Shown here: positions 24,174 to 32,022 of the stretch, piece after piece
How positions within the stretch are numbered: position 1 is the first letter of the stretch
Layout of the letters: every line of letters begins with the position of its first letter
Source of the DNA: JBGQAS01 sp964498605
GTDB lineage: Bacteria; Chloroflexota; Anaerolineae; Anaerolineales; Anaerolineaceae
Length of the DNA: 32,114 nucleotides
Assembly: GCA_964498605.1 (NCBI GenBank)
Contig: CAZCHK010000022.1
Span: 1 to 32,114, forward strand
Reading direction: 5' to 3'
Program-made: the position numbers and the translations under genes
Notes under the pieces: generated by a model
What the model was told of the DNA's origin: nothing
Databases searched by the model: none
What the model saw: only the letters and a program-made list of their open reading frames with translations

Positions 24174-24536
24174 ATGGACAGTATCATCATTAAAGACCTT
24201 TTGGTGCGCGGAATCATCGGAATCAGCGATACAGAACGATCTCAGCCACAGGACATCGTCATCAACATCACCCTTTACACGGACACCTCCGCTGCAGCCA
24301 TATCAGACAACATCGAGGACTGCGTGAACTACCGCACGGTCGCAAAACAGGTTATTGCGTTGATTGAAAGATCCTCCCGCCATACTGTCGAAGCTTTGGC
24401 AAACGATATCATGGGTTTGTGCCTTCAAGCCGATAACGCTCGGGGAGCCAGGGTGAGGGTTGAAAAACCAGGCGCGGTCAGATTCTCGCGTTCTGTAGGG
24501 GTTGAAATTGAACGCTTCAATGCCGCATCCGACTGA
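24174..24536 (+). CDS. folB: Dihydroneopterin aldolase
   Basis: A 120-residue FolB, which converts 7,8-dihydroneopterin to 6-hydroxymethyl-dihydropterin in folate synthesis. It shows DSIIIKDLLVRGIIGISDTERSQPQ with the conserved glutamate, DCVNYRTVAKQVIALIE with the substrate-binding tyrosine, TVEALANDI and VRVEKPGAVRFS with the conserved KPGA. The start at 24174 is set by GGAGG at 24166-24170; upstream sequence in frame lies within the SDR gene. It overlaps folK by 17 bp, so the two are translationally linked. Confidence 0.94.
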   Translation: MDSIIIKDLLVRGIIGISDTERSQPQDIVINITLYTDTSAAAISDNIEDCVNYRTVAKQVIALIERSSRHTVEALANDIMGLCLQADNARGARVRVEKPGAVRFSRSVGVEIERFNAASD

Positions 24537-25011
24537 TAAGAATTATGTGGTCGTCCTTGTTGGGTCAAACATCGAACCAGCCATCAACATTGCTTCCGCC
24601 CTGGATCTTTTAAGTCCGCGCCTTGAATTTCTCCAACTCTCCAGAACATGGGAAACGGAGGCCATAGGTTCAAACGCAGCGAATTTTCTCAATATTGCTT
24701 TTTCTGCCTATACACACCTGCCTGCTGCTGAACTGAAAGAAACCATCCTGCTGCCGACGGAAACCCGCCTCGGAAGGAGACGTTCCCAAGATAAAAATGC
24801 ACCCAGGACGATGGATCTGGATATCATACTTTTCAATCACAATGTGCTGGACGAGGACCTGTGGAAGAAGGCGTTCATCGCATTGCCCGTTGCAGACATT
24901 GAACCAGAACTATGTCTACCGAAGAATCAAATGAAACTGGTCGATGCAGCAAGACGACTGCAAAAAGGCACGTTTGCAGTCGTTCGAGAAGACATTACTT
25001 TTAGAATATAA
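24520..25011 (+). CDS. folK: Hydroxymethyldihydropterin pyrophosphokinase
   Basis: A 163-residue HPPK that pyrophosphorylates the FolB product with ATP. Motifs are VLVGSNIEPAINI at the N-terminus, LSRTWETEAIG, and ETRLGRRRSQDKNAPRTMDLDIILF, carrying the ATP and metal-binding residues. The ATG at 24520 lies in the end of folB; a TTG at 24502 is an unlikely alternative. The gene ends 7 bp from the stop of the convergent folE, so the pathway is split between two opposing transcription units. Confidence 0.94.
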   Translation: MPHPTDKNYVVVLVGSNIEPAINIASALDLLSPRLEFLQLSRTWETEAIGSNAANFLNIAFSAYTHLPAAELKETILLPTETRLGRRRSQDKNAPRTMDLDIILFNHNVLDEDLWKKAFIALPVADIEPELCLPKNQMKLVDAARRLQKGTFAVVREDITFRI

Positions 25012-25018
25012 AAACCAG

Positions 25019-25693
25019 CTAAAAATGCAGCGGCTCCGCGCTTCTGGATATATTATCCAAGAACTCCATGCGCAGCGCCATATCGGTCTTAAATGATCCC
25101 AGCATGGCGGATGTCGTCATCCTGCTGTCGTGCTTTTTTACGCCGCGAATCATGGAGCACAAGTGCAGCGCTTCCAGCACCACCGCCACACCCTCGGGGT
25201 GAAGCAGCTCATTTAGTAAATCGGCGATCTGCCGCGTCATCCGTTCCTGAACCTGCAGTCTTCTGGCAAAAAGATCCACGATGCGCGGGATTTTCGACAA
25301 ACCGATCACCCGCCCGTTCGGGATATAAGCAACATGCGCCCTGCCAATGAAAGGCAGCATGTGGTGCTCGCATAAACTGTAAAACTCGATATCGCGAACG
25401 ACCACCATTTCATCGTAATTCACTTCAAAGAGAGCTTCGTTGACCAGTTCCAGAGGGTCGATGCGATACCCTTCCAGAAGTTCCTCGTACATCTTCGATA
25501 CTCTCTCGGGTGTGCGAAGAAGACCGTCGCGGGTCGGATCCTCTCCGAAAGCCTGCAGGATTTTCAAGGTCGCTTCTGCAATGACCTTTCTCTGCATCGG
25601 TTCACCGCAAAGCAAGTCCGCTGCTTGATAGATGTTCGCTTTTTCATCAGCTCCCAGCACTTTTTCGCAGTCAATCACACGTGCTTTTTCCAT
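25019..25693 (-). CDS. folE: GTP cyclohydrolase I
   Basis: A 224-residue FolE, first enzyme of folate synthesis (GTP to dihydroneopterin triphosphate). Zinc ligands are in SLCEHHMLPFIG (Cys108, His111) and HLCSMIRGVKKHDS (Cys179). GLSKIPRIVDLFARRLQVQERMT is the family signature. An N-terminal region of about 30 residues precedes the enzyme core. It starts 8 bp after the prenyl synthase gene, so it is probably read from the fni promoter along with the isoprenoid genes. Confidence 0.96.
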   Translation of the reverse strand: MEKARVIDCEKVLGADEKANIYQAADLLCGEPMQRKVIAEATLKILQAFGEDPTRDGLLRTPERVSKMYEELLEGYRIDPLELVNEALFEVNYDEMVVVRDIEFYSLCEHHMLPFIGRAHVAYIPNGRVIGLSKIPRIVDLFARRLQVQERMTRQIADLLNELLHPEGVAVVLEALHLCSMIRGVKKHDSRMTTSAMLGSFKTDMALRMEFLDNISRSAEPLHF

Positions 25694-25701
25694 AACGCTC
25701 C

Positions 25702-26700
25702 TTAACCTTGTCGCTCAAAAAAGAATTGAACTGTTTCCAATAACGATCCCAAATTACCCATCGAAGGTTCTAATTCCTCCAATTTTACCGCAGCCTGCCG
25801 CATGATCTCCTGGTACTTTGTCTCCGTTTTTGTCAATATTTTATGGTCTTCTAAAATGGACATCAATTGTTCCAGTTCTTTTTCTGTGATTCTTCCCCTT
25901 TGTATCGTTTGTTTGAACTGAGAACTCACCTCAGACCCGAGAACGACAGGAAGTGTCTTCTTCCCGTGGAGAATATCCGAGGTGTTTGGTTTTCCAGTCT
26001 TTTTCTCAGAACCCCAAATACCCAGGATGTCGTCGCGCGCCTGGAATGCTCTTCCGATCAGCATGCCAAATTCATGCAGTGAGTCGGCCATCTTACAATC
26101 AACTCCAGATGCAAGCGCGCCCAGCCGAAAACTTTCAGCAATCAAACTGCCGGTTTTCAGGTCCACAACTTCCCAGTAAGCAGCGGGGTTGATCATTGTC
26201 GCGTGCTGGAACTCAATGTCGCGTGCTTGACCTTTGGTCAGGTCAAGCAATGTCTTCGACAGATAGCGATGATACAGGAATGATTTTTCTCTGGACAGAG
26301 ACTGATCACATAACCGATAAAAGGCAGCTCCGATCATGGCGTCACCCGCGTTAATTGCCTGGGCAATCCCATATTCCTTCCAGGCAGTTGGTCTCCCGTG
26401 CCTGAATGGATCATCATCCTCAATATCGTCGTGGATGAGAGAGAAGTTATGAATTAACTCAATCGCTGTCGCCTGCGCAAAACAATTCTTCCTCGCCCCT
26501 CCCAGGGCTTCGCAGGTCTTGATAAGGAAGATTGGTCGGACCATTTTACCCGGCATGGCGCCAGGCAGATCCCACCCGAAATGATAACGAATGATCTGCC
26601 TGCAAATGGAATCATGGCTTTCAAACGAATCGTCAATGCTTCTTTCGAGATCCCTTCGAATCTCTTTCCTGATCTGGTCTACTCCCTTAACCATATCCAT
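25702..26700 (-). CDS. Polyprenyl (geranylgeranyl-type) diphosphate synthase
   Basis: A 332-residue trans-prenyltransferase that condenses IPP with allylic diphosphates. The first aspartate-rich motif is HDDIEDDDPFRHGRPT (DDIEDDD at 91-97). The second region is ARDDILGIWG (DDILG at 223-227), with GKPNTSDILHGKKTLP after it; glycine rather than aspartate at the fifth position is common in GGPP-synthase-like enzymes of actinobacteria and Chloroflexi. KTGSLIAESFRLGA is also typical. Chain length cannot be set from the sequence. Its start overlaps the fni stop by one base (TAATG), so isoprenoid supply genes are co-translated. Confidence 0.94.
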   Translation of the reverse strand: MDMVKGVDQIRKEIRRDLERSIDDSFESHDSICRQIIRYHFGWDLPGAMPGKMVRPIFLIKTCEALGGARKNCFAQATAIELIHNFSLIHDDIEDDDPFRHGRPTAWKEYGIAQAINAGDAMIGAAFYRLCDQSLSREKSFLYHRYLSKTLLDLTKGQARDIEFQHATMINPAAYWEVVDLKTGSLIAESFRLGALASGVDCKMADSLHEFGMLIGRAFQARDDILGIWGSEKKTGKPNTSDILHGKKTLPVVLGSEVSSQFKQTIQRGRITEKELEQLMSILEDHKILTKTETKYQEIMRQAAVKLEELEPSMGNLGSLLETVQFFFERQG

Positions 26701-27716
26701 TATCCAGTTGCCTGAATCTTACCGGCTAGTGCTTTCAGAGTAGACGCTCCTGAGGCGAACATTGCGATTTTCAATTCCGCGGCGATACGGTTCAGTGACT
26801 TGATGACCTCCTCTGAAGAAACCACCGCGGGACTTAATAATTTTCTCGCAAAACCACCCAGGTCAGCACCTAAAGCGATGCTCTTTGCCAGGTCAATTCC
26901 ATTTCGCAGACCACCTGAGGCAATTAACGGGATGTCCTGATGAGCCTTTCGGATGCTGATGATCGCTTCTACCGCGGTCAAACCCCATTCTTTGAATGAC
27001 GAAGCGATTTCCGCTTCTTCAGGTCGTGTTGTTCGGTACTTCTCCACTTCGGACCAGGATGTGCCACCCGCTCCAGCCACGTCAATCGCGGAGATTCCAC
27101 AATCCAGCAGCTTGTCCGCCACGTCTGCCGAGATTCCCCAGCCCACTTCTTTTGCCATGACCGGTACTCCCACATGCATGCATAAATGCTTCAATTTTGG
27201 AAGCAGATCTTTGAAATTTGTGTCCCCCTCGGGTTGAAGGGCTTCCTGTAATGGATTGAAGTGCAGGATCAGCCCGTCCGCTTCCACTTCTGCAACCAGC
27301 CGCATGCAGTCTTCAGCGGACAGCCCGTAATTTAATTGAACAATACCAACATTCGCGAATAAGAGCACATCAGGCGCGACATCCCTCACCTGAAAACTAT
27401 CCATGCTTCCCGGATCTTCCGAGGCGACGCGCATAGAACCCAGCCCCATCGCGCAGCCAATATTTTGCGCAGCCCGGGCGAGGTTTCGGTTTATTTTCAT
27501 CCCTTCATCGGTGCCCCCTGTCATAGACGAGATCATCAATGGCACTTTTAATTCACGGTTCAAAAATAATGCCCGCGTATCAATGTCCGTCAATGATAAT
27601 TCGGGCAATGCACAGTGGGCCAATCGGAAATCATCGAAGCCGCTGCGTAACCCGGATCGGACATCGCGTGTTAAACAAATATCGATATGGTCTTTTTTTC
27701 TGGATTGAGTGCTCAT
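26700..27716 (-). CDS. fni: Isopentenyl-diphosphate delta-isomerase, type 2 (FMN)
   Basis: A 338-residue TIM-barrel flavoenzyme interconverting IPP and DMAPP, feeding the adjacent prenyl synthase. Diagnostic are RKKDHIDICL, PLMISSMTGGTDEG, CAMGLGSMRVA, HFNPLQEALQPEGDTNF with the catalytic glutamine, VPVMAKEVGWGIS, and the phosphate loop GGLRNGIDLAKSIALGA. The frame continues upstream to 27821, but ATG at 27716 (MSTQSRKK) has GAGGT upstream and is the family start. A TATACT -10-like box is at 27739-27734 without a good -35. It is divergent from the ACP gene. Confidence 0.95.
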   Translation of the reverse strand: MSTQSRKKDHIDICLTRDVRSGLRSGFDDFRLAHCALPELSLTDIDTRALFLNRELKVPLMISSMTGGTDEGMKINRNLARAAQNIGCAMGLGSMRVASEDPGSMDSFQVRDVAPDVLLFANVGIVQLNYGLSAEDCMRLVAEVEADGLILHFNPLQEALQPEGDTNFKDLLPKLKHLCMHVGVPVMAKEVGWGISADVADKLLDCGISAIDVAGAGGTSWSEVEKYRTTRPEEAEIASSFKEWGLTAVEAIISIRKAHQDIPLIASGGLRNGIDLAKSIALGADLGGFARKLLSPAVVSSEEVIKSLNRIAAELKIAMFASGASTLKALAGKIQATG

Positions 27717-27756
27717 GATGACCTCTACCTTGAAGTATACCGTTCTCTTCTCAATC

Positions 27757-27784
27757 TTGACATATCGGTGAGGAAAGTTACAAT
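27757..27784 (+). promoter_or_regulatory. Near-consensus promoter of the acyl carrier protein gene
   Basis: -35 TTGACA (27757-27762), 16-bp spacer, -10 TACAAT (27779-27784), followed by the strong ribosome site AGGAGG at 27803-27808, 6 bases before the ATG. This suggests high expression. Confidence 0.75.
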
Positions 27785-27814
27785 TCAAACAGGAATCTAT
27801 ACAGGAGGCAGTGA

Positions 27815-28051
27815 ATGGCAAACGTTCTCGATGATGTAAAAGCAGTGATTGCGGATGTGCTGAAAATCGACACGAAAGACGTAAAACCAGAAACGCGGTT
27901 TATTGAAGATTTGAAAGCCGATTCCATGGATCAGTTTTTTCTTATCGATGGTTTTTGTGAGAAGTTTGAGTTGACGATTTCGGACGATGACGCTCGCGCG
28001 ATCAAATCCGTCGCGGATGTCGTCCATTACGTAGAATCACACAAGAAGTAG
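27815..28051 (+). CDS. Acyl carrier protein
   Basis: A 78-residue acidic four-helix protein with the phosphopantetheine attachment serine in ADSMDQFFLI (Ser37). Helix 1 is VLDDVKAVIADVLKID, and KSVADVVHYVESH closes the fold. It resembles AcpP for fatty acid synthesis, but DSMDQFF replaces the usual DSLD.VEL, so it could serve a dedicated pathway. It stands alone with its own promoter and terminator, with no fab gene next to it. The nearest neighbours are fni (divergent) and sucD (convergent). Confidence 0.93.
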   Translation: MANVLDDVKAVIADVLKIDTKDVKPETRFIEDLKADSMDQFFLIDGFCEKFELTISDDDARAIKSVADVVHYVESHKK

Positions 28052-28066
28052 TTGTTTTCTCAAGAT

Positions 28067-28101
28067 AAAAGCGCAGAAAATTGTGAACTGCGCTTTTTTT
28101 T
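28067..28101. terminator. Bidirectional terminator between acp and sucD
   Basis: Stem AAAAGCGCAG (28067-28076) / CTGCGCTTTT (28088-28097) with an 11-nt loop, then a T-run to 28101. A-run and T-run on both sides make it usable from both strands; the sucD stop at 28100-28102 lies at its edge. Confidence 0.85.
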
Positions 28102-28960
28102 ATATTAATTCCGCGATTTCTTCGGGGTGGCGACCGACCCTTATCCCAACGTCATTGAGCGCTTTGATTTTGCTCTCCGCGGTTCCCGTGTTCCCTTCAA
28201 TTATTGCGCCAGCATGCCCCATTCGTTTGCCAGGCGGCGCGGTTTGCCCCGCGATAAACGCAACGACTGGTTTCGACATTCTTGATGAGATGAACTCAGC
28301 AGCCTTTTCCTCATCATTACCGCCAATTTCCCCGATCATGATAATCGAGCCCGTGTGAGGATCATTTTCGAACAGCGCCAGGATGTCAATGAAGTTGCTT
28401 CCGTTTACTGGATCGCCCCCGATTCCCACGCATGTGCTGACGCCTTTTCTTCTGCTTTTCAGAGCAAAAAGAACTTCATAGGTCAAAGTACCCGAACGGG
28501 ATACAACTCCTATCTCCCCGGATCTAACAATGTTCCCGGGTATGATGCCGACTTTACTCTTTCCAGGAGAGATGATCCCTGGACAATTCGGTCCAATCAG
28601 GGTGATGTTATGCTGCTGGTAGTAGGTTTTCACCTTTAACATATCCTGGATAGGAACACCTTCGGTGATACAAACAACGAGCTTGATGCCCGCGTCTGCA
28701 GCCTCGTACATGGCATCCGCTGCAGCTTTTGCCGGAACAAATATGACGGATGTGTCCGCGCCGGTAGCCTCAACAGCCAGCTTGGCGGAATCAAACACCG
28801 CCACCTTGCCATCGAGCACCCATTCCCCACCCTTGCCAGGCGTCACCCCTCCGACAATTTTGGTGCCGTACTCAACCATCAATGAAGCGTGAAACAAGCC
28901 CTCGTGCCCGGTGATGCCCTGGACGATCACCCTGGTGGTTTTATCGATCAGGATGCTCAA
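28100..28960 (-). CDS. sucD: Succinyl-CoA synthetase alpha subunit
   Basis: A 286-residue SucD. The CoA-binding N-terminus has VIVQGITGHEGLFHASLMVEYGT, and the active phosphohistidine lies in MGHAGAIIEGNTGT (His249). GPNCPGIISP and GVVSRSGTLTYEV are typical. With SucC it interconverts succinyl-CoA and succinate with substrate-level phosphorylation. The start lies 20 bp inside the sucC end, so translation is coupled. Nucleotide preference is not readable from it. Confidence 0.96.
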   Translation of the reverse strand: MSILIDKTTRVIVQGITGHEGLFHASLMVEYGTKIVGGVTPGKGGEWVLDGKVAVFDSAKLAVEATGADTSVIFVPAKAAADAMYEAADAGIKLVVCITEGVPIQDMLKVKTYYQQHNITLIGPNCPGIISPGKSKVGIIPGNIVRSGEIGVVSRSGTLTYEVLFALKSRRKGVSTCVGIGGDPVNGSNFIDILALFENDPHTGSIIMIGEIGGNDEEKAAEFISSRMSKPVVAFIAGQTAPPGKRMGHAGAIIEGNTGTAESKIKALNDVGIRVGRHPEEIAELI

Positions 28961-30098
28961 TAGTTGTCTCCTTGCTCAGCTCGACAGATTTCAGCGCGGC
29001 TTCTGTCAGCGTGTCCGCGGTCAGGAAATTTGCGTCCGCCAGAAGTTTTAATCCTTCCTCAGCGTTTGTTCCCACCAATCGAATCACGATCGGAATATTG
29101 GACTTGCTGGAACCCAGTGCAGAAATGATCCCGTTTGCGACTTCATCACAGCGGGTGATTCCGCCAAAAATGTTGATCAGGACTGTCCGTACTCTTTGAT
29201 CCAATAAGATGATGCGCAGCGCAGCGCTCACCTTCTCGGAGCTGGCTCCGCCGCCGATATCCAGAAAATTCGCCGGAGTGCCGCCATAAAGCTTGATGAT
29301 GTCCATTGTCGCCATTGCCAATCCTGCTCCGTTGACCAGGCACCCGATCTCGCCATCAAGTTTGATAAAAGAAAGGCCGTATTTTCTTGCTTCAAGTTCA
29401 GCGGGAGCCTCAATATCAAGGTCACGCATCTCTGCCAGATCCGCGTGCCTGAAGAGAGCGTTGTCATCCAGGATCATTTTTCCATCCAGGGCAATTAATC
29501 GTTCATTCGCGGTGATGACCAGCGGATTTATTTCAGCAAGCGTCGCGTCTGTCTGCTGATAACACTCCCACAAACCGTGACAAATGCTCACAAACTGATT
29601 CCACATCGGTTTGGGGACATCCAAACTCACCGCCAGGTCTCGAGCCTGATAATCTCGCAGGCCCAGCAACGGATCGACGATAACCCGGATGATCTTGTCA
29701 GGTGTTTCCAGTGCCACCTGCTCAATATCGATTCCGCCGGCAGCCGAAGCGATGATAATGGGTTTCCGGATTCCGCGATCATTGGTGATCGCCAGGTAGA
29801 TCTCTCTTTCAAACGCAATGGCTTCATCCACAAGGACACGCCGGACCGGCAAACCCTTCAGATCCATGCCGAGGATCATCGTTGCCAGGTTTTCAGCCTC
29901 CTCGGAATTTTTCGCCAGGCGAATCCCTCCTGCTTTTCCCCTCCCTCCTACCAAGACCTGAGCTTTTACCACCACCCTTTGCCCTAATTCATTCGCAATC
30001 TGCTTTACTTCCGACGCGCTGTTGGCGACCTTCCCCCGTGGAATTGGAATTCCGAATTTTGAAAACAAGTATTTTGATTGATATTCGTGAAGTTTCAT
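28941..30098 (-). CDS. sucC: Succinyl-CoA synthetase beta subunit
   Basis: A 385-residue ATP-grasp subunit: MKLHEYQSKYLFSKFGIPIP at the start, QVLVGGRGKAGGI in the nucleotide site, CLVNGAGLAMATMD and NIFGGITRCDEVA in the C-terminal domain. The frame opens at a GTG at 30110, but ATG at 30098 matches the family start and has AGGGTGA nine bases upstream. It is the first gene of the two-gene suc operon, whose promoter is an extended -10 at 30128-30136. Confidence 0.95.
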   Translation of the reverse strand: MKLHEYQSKYLFSKFGIPIPRGKVANSASEVKQIANELGQRVVVKAQVLVGGRGKAGGIRLAKNSEEAENLATMILGMDLKGLPVRRVLVDEAIAFEREIYLAITNDRGIRKPIIIASAAGGIDIEQVALETPDKIIRVIVDPLLGLRDYQARDLAVSLDVPKPMWNQFVSICHGLWECYQQTDATLAEINPLVITANERLIALDGKMILDDNALFRHADLAEMRDLDIEAPAELEARKYGLSFIKLDGEIGCLVNGAGLAMATMDIIKLYGGTPANFLDIGGGASSEKVSAALRIILLDQRVRTVLINIFGGITRCDEVANGIISALGSSKSNIPIVIRLVGTNAEEGLKLLADANFLTADTLTEAALKSVELSKETTIEHPDR

Positions 30099-30127
30099 TA
30101 ATTCATTCACCCTGCGAAAGCAAGCGC

Positions 30128-30136
30128 ATTATACCA
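30128..30136 (-). promoter_or_regulatory. Extended -10 promoter of sucCD
   Basis: TGGTATAAT on the minus strand (30136-30128), with a predicted start about 22 nt before sucC. The -35 region is only a T-run (30156-30151), which is also the T-tract of the upstream gene's terminator. Confidence 0.55.
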
Positions 30137-30150
30137 TGTGGATCTCTTTG

Positions 30151-30180
30151 AAAAAAAATACCCACCGGGAGGTGGGTATT
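30151..30180 (-). terminator. Rho-independent terminator of the SPFH operon
   Basis: On the minus strand: stem AATACCCACC (30180-30171), TCCC loop, GGTGGGTATT (30166-30157), then eight T. The stop of the SPFH gene is 15 bp upstream at 30195. Confidence 0.9.
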
Positions 30181-30194
30181 CTCTGAGCTGTTTG

Positions 30195-31241
30195 TTAGCT
30201 TTTCAGGAATTCTTCAAGCGAATTTTTGCTGATCCGATAGGCGGCTCCAACTTTTTTCGCTTTCAGCTGGCCTTCTTTGATCGCCGCAAGCACGTCCTCC
30301 TCTGATACTTTCAGAACAGAAGCTGCTTCGGAAGGGGTCATTACATCAGGTATGCCTGCCGCAGGCTGCAAAGAACCGCCCTGTGATTGGTTCTGCTGGT
30401 TCATGCCGCTCAGCGACTGGCTGAGGACATTGCCAATCCCCATCCCGGCACCGATGCCCGCCGTAAGCCCTGCGCCGCCCGAAGGATTCTGGGCTGCATC
30501 CCGCATGGCGTCCGCTGCCTGCAGCTGGGTGTACACGTTCATATCCAGCATACCCATGGCGCGCAGCTCTTCCGCGGATTTTTCTGAAGGCTTCAGGTTG
30601 CCGATATAGAAAGATTTCAATGTCAGTCCAATTGCCTTGAAGTCATCCTGAGCTTTTGCTCGTATCGCGGCTCCAAGTTCCTCGGTCAGACCAATCATCT
30701 CCAGAACATTACTCTTCGCTCCGGTTTCACCAAGCACATCCTGAAGCTTGGACAAGAGCATTGTGCGCAGGCGATTTTCGATATCAGATGTTCGGAAAAT
30801 TCCCTGTGCGCCAACGATCTGCGTGACAAATTGCTGCACGTCCGCTACCTGAAAGCTGTAGGAACCAAATCCCTGCAGTAATGCAATCCCCAGACCCACA
30901 CCGGTATTCTTCACGATAATGGGCTGCGGGGTCCCCCACTTCCGATCTGCAAATTCCTTCACGGACACGTAGTAGACTTCGGCAGTGAAGGGAGTTCTGT
31001 CGTTGAACGCCTTTCCCACAAAATCGATCAGGTAAGGGATGTTCGCGGTCGTGATCGTGTGCCGGCCAGGTCCGAACGAGTCCAGGGCTTTTCCGTCCCT
31101 GAAGAAGACTGCCTTTTGGCTTTCCCGCACGATCACCTGGGAACCAATCCGCAGGTCCGCCACGCCCTGTTCCGGGAAGCGGTGTACGATCTCATCCGTC
31201 ATCTCGCTCGGGTATTCGACAACATCAAAAATTCTTGCCAT
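30195..31241 (-). CDS. SPFH (YdjI/virion-core-like) protein with C-terminal excisionase-type HTH
   Basis: A 348-residue protein. The N-terminal ~240 residues are the SPFH/Band-7-like domain of the YdjI type: VIVRESQKAVFFRDGKAL, FGPGRHTITTANIP, YYVSVKEFADRKWGTPQPI, GIALLQGFGSYSFQV. It lacks a transmembrane segment or signal peptide. A Gly/Gln-rich linker (about 252-300, GAGLTAGIGAGMGIGN, NQQNQSQGG) leads to residues 301-348, MTPSEAASVLKVSEEDVL, GQLKAKKVGAAYRIS, NSLEEFLKS, a MerR/excisionase-type helix-turn-helix. YdjI relatives are usually membrane-associated scaffolds. The HTH may bind DNA or act as a protein-protein module. It has a TAGGAG site and follows the coiled-coil gene. Confidence 0.88.
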   Translation of the reverse strand: MARIFDVVEYPSEMTDEIVHRFPEQGVADLRIGSQVIVRESQKAVFFRDGKALDSFGPGRHTITTANIPYLIDFVGKAFNDRTPFTAEVYYVSVKEFADRKWGTPQPIIVKNTGVGLGIALLQGFGSYSFQVADVQQFVTQIVGAQGIFRTSDIENRLRTMLLSKLQDVLGETGAKSNVLEMIGLTEELGAAIRAKAQDDFKAIGLTLKSFYIGNLKPSEKSAEELRAMGMLDMNVYTQLQAADAMRDAAQNPSGGAGLTAGIGAGMGIGNVLSQSLSGMNQQNQSQGGSLQPAAGIPDVMTPSEAASVLKVSEEDVLAAIKEGQLKAKKVGAAYRISKNSLEEFLKS

Positions 31242-31270
31242 TTTTCGCTCCTAATCTCTAGTTTTCTCTT

Positions 31271-31942
31271 TTACGGGATGGTAGGTGTCGAAGAAGGTGG
31301 TTCTTCCTCATTAACCGCCGTTGAAGGAGGACCTGGGAGGTCTGCAGGGGGTAAGGAAGGCGGTTCCGCGGGAGGTTGAGTTGTCTCAGCGGCTGGTGGC
31401 GTGCTATCCGCGACTGGAGCAGCTCCGTAGCTGCCCAGAATAACCTCCGTTCGTTTGTTCAGCGCGTCCACGCAGCTCTGACTGATCGAAACCAGATTGC
31501 GAATGGATGCCGGCAGACCATCGGTTCCGATGGACACTTCGATGTTATCCACCGCCCGGCCAACTTCATCCACCGCGTTCAACAGAGCAAGATCGTACTG
31601 GTACACATGAGCCAGTTCCTCTTCGTTAACCTTGATGGCGTCGAACAAACCAGCATAACCGTACGCAGCGGTCCTGATGCGATCAATGAACTGCCGGATC
31701 TTGATCGCGCCTCTCTCGACATCATCAATGTACTTGATCTCACCCTGGTTGACCAGGTCGGTTTGCAGAGATGAAATCCTCTGCCATAGAAGTTCAAACC
31801 GATCCGCAAGCGTCTCTCTCAGTAATTTGTCAGCAGAACGGCGGTTTTCACGTTCAATGTAACCTTTGAAGCCTGGGACCTTGCTCAGTAATTTCTTGAA
31901 GAAATCCTGTTCGCCAGTGACTCGATCGAATAAGTCATTCAT
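31271..31942 (-). CDS. Unknown coiled-coil protein with acidic proline-rich tail
   Basis: A 223-residue protein that I do not recognise. The body (1-165) is helical and charged, with the N-terminal DRVTGEQDFFKKLLSKVPGFKGYIERENRR and long amphipathic helices around RFELLWQRISSLQTDLVNQ and YDLALLNAVDEVGRAVDNIEV. The tail (about 175-223) is rich in Pro, Glu, Ala and Thr (PPAAETTQPPAEPPS, EEEPPSS) and probably disordered. There is no signal peptide or membrane segment. ATG at 31942 follows AAGGAGG; a TTG at 31948 is not needed. It precedes the SPFH gene by 29 bp under one promoter, so it probably partners the SPFH scaffold. Confidence 0.78.
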   Translation of the reverse strand: MNDLFDRVTGEQDFFKKLLSKVPGFKGYIERENRRSADKLLRETLADRFELLWQRISSLQTDLVNQGEIKYIDDVERGAIKIRQFIDRIRTAAYGYAGLFDAIKVNEEELAHVYQYDLALLNAVDEVGRAVDNIEVSIGTDGLPASIRNLVSISQSCVDALNKRTEVILGSYGAAPVADSTPPAAETTQPPAEPPSLPPADLPGPPSTAVNEEEPPSSTPTIP

Positions 31943-31979
31943 TCTCAATCCTCCTTGTTTGATTGAAGTTCTCAGTAAG

Positions 31980-32008
31980 ATTATAGCTTTTTATCATATG
32001 GATGACAA
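31980..32008 (-). promoter_or_regulatory. Promoter of the coiled-coil/SPFH operon
   Basis: On the minus strand: -35 TTGTCA (32008-32003), 17-bp spacer, -10 TATAAT (31985-31980), about 37 bp before the ATG at 31942. The -35 lies only 15-20 bp from the transposase stop at 32023, so the end of the insertion sequence may contribute it. Confidence 0.65.
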
Positions 32009-32022
32009 CTGCCTGTACTCGT

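Noticed and set aside
27717..27821. N-terminal extension of fni
   Set aside because: It would overlap the acp start and promoter region; the type 2 isomerase start with GAGGT at 27716 is clearly better.
30195..31241. Phage origin for the 'virion core'-type SPFH gene
   Set aside because: The family label is historical; no phage genes, attachment sites or integrase accompany it here.
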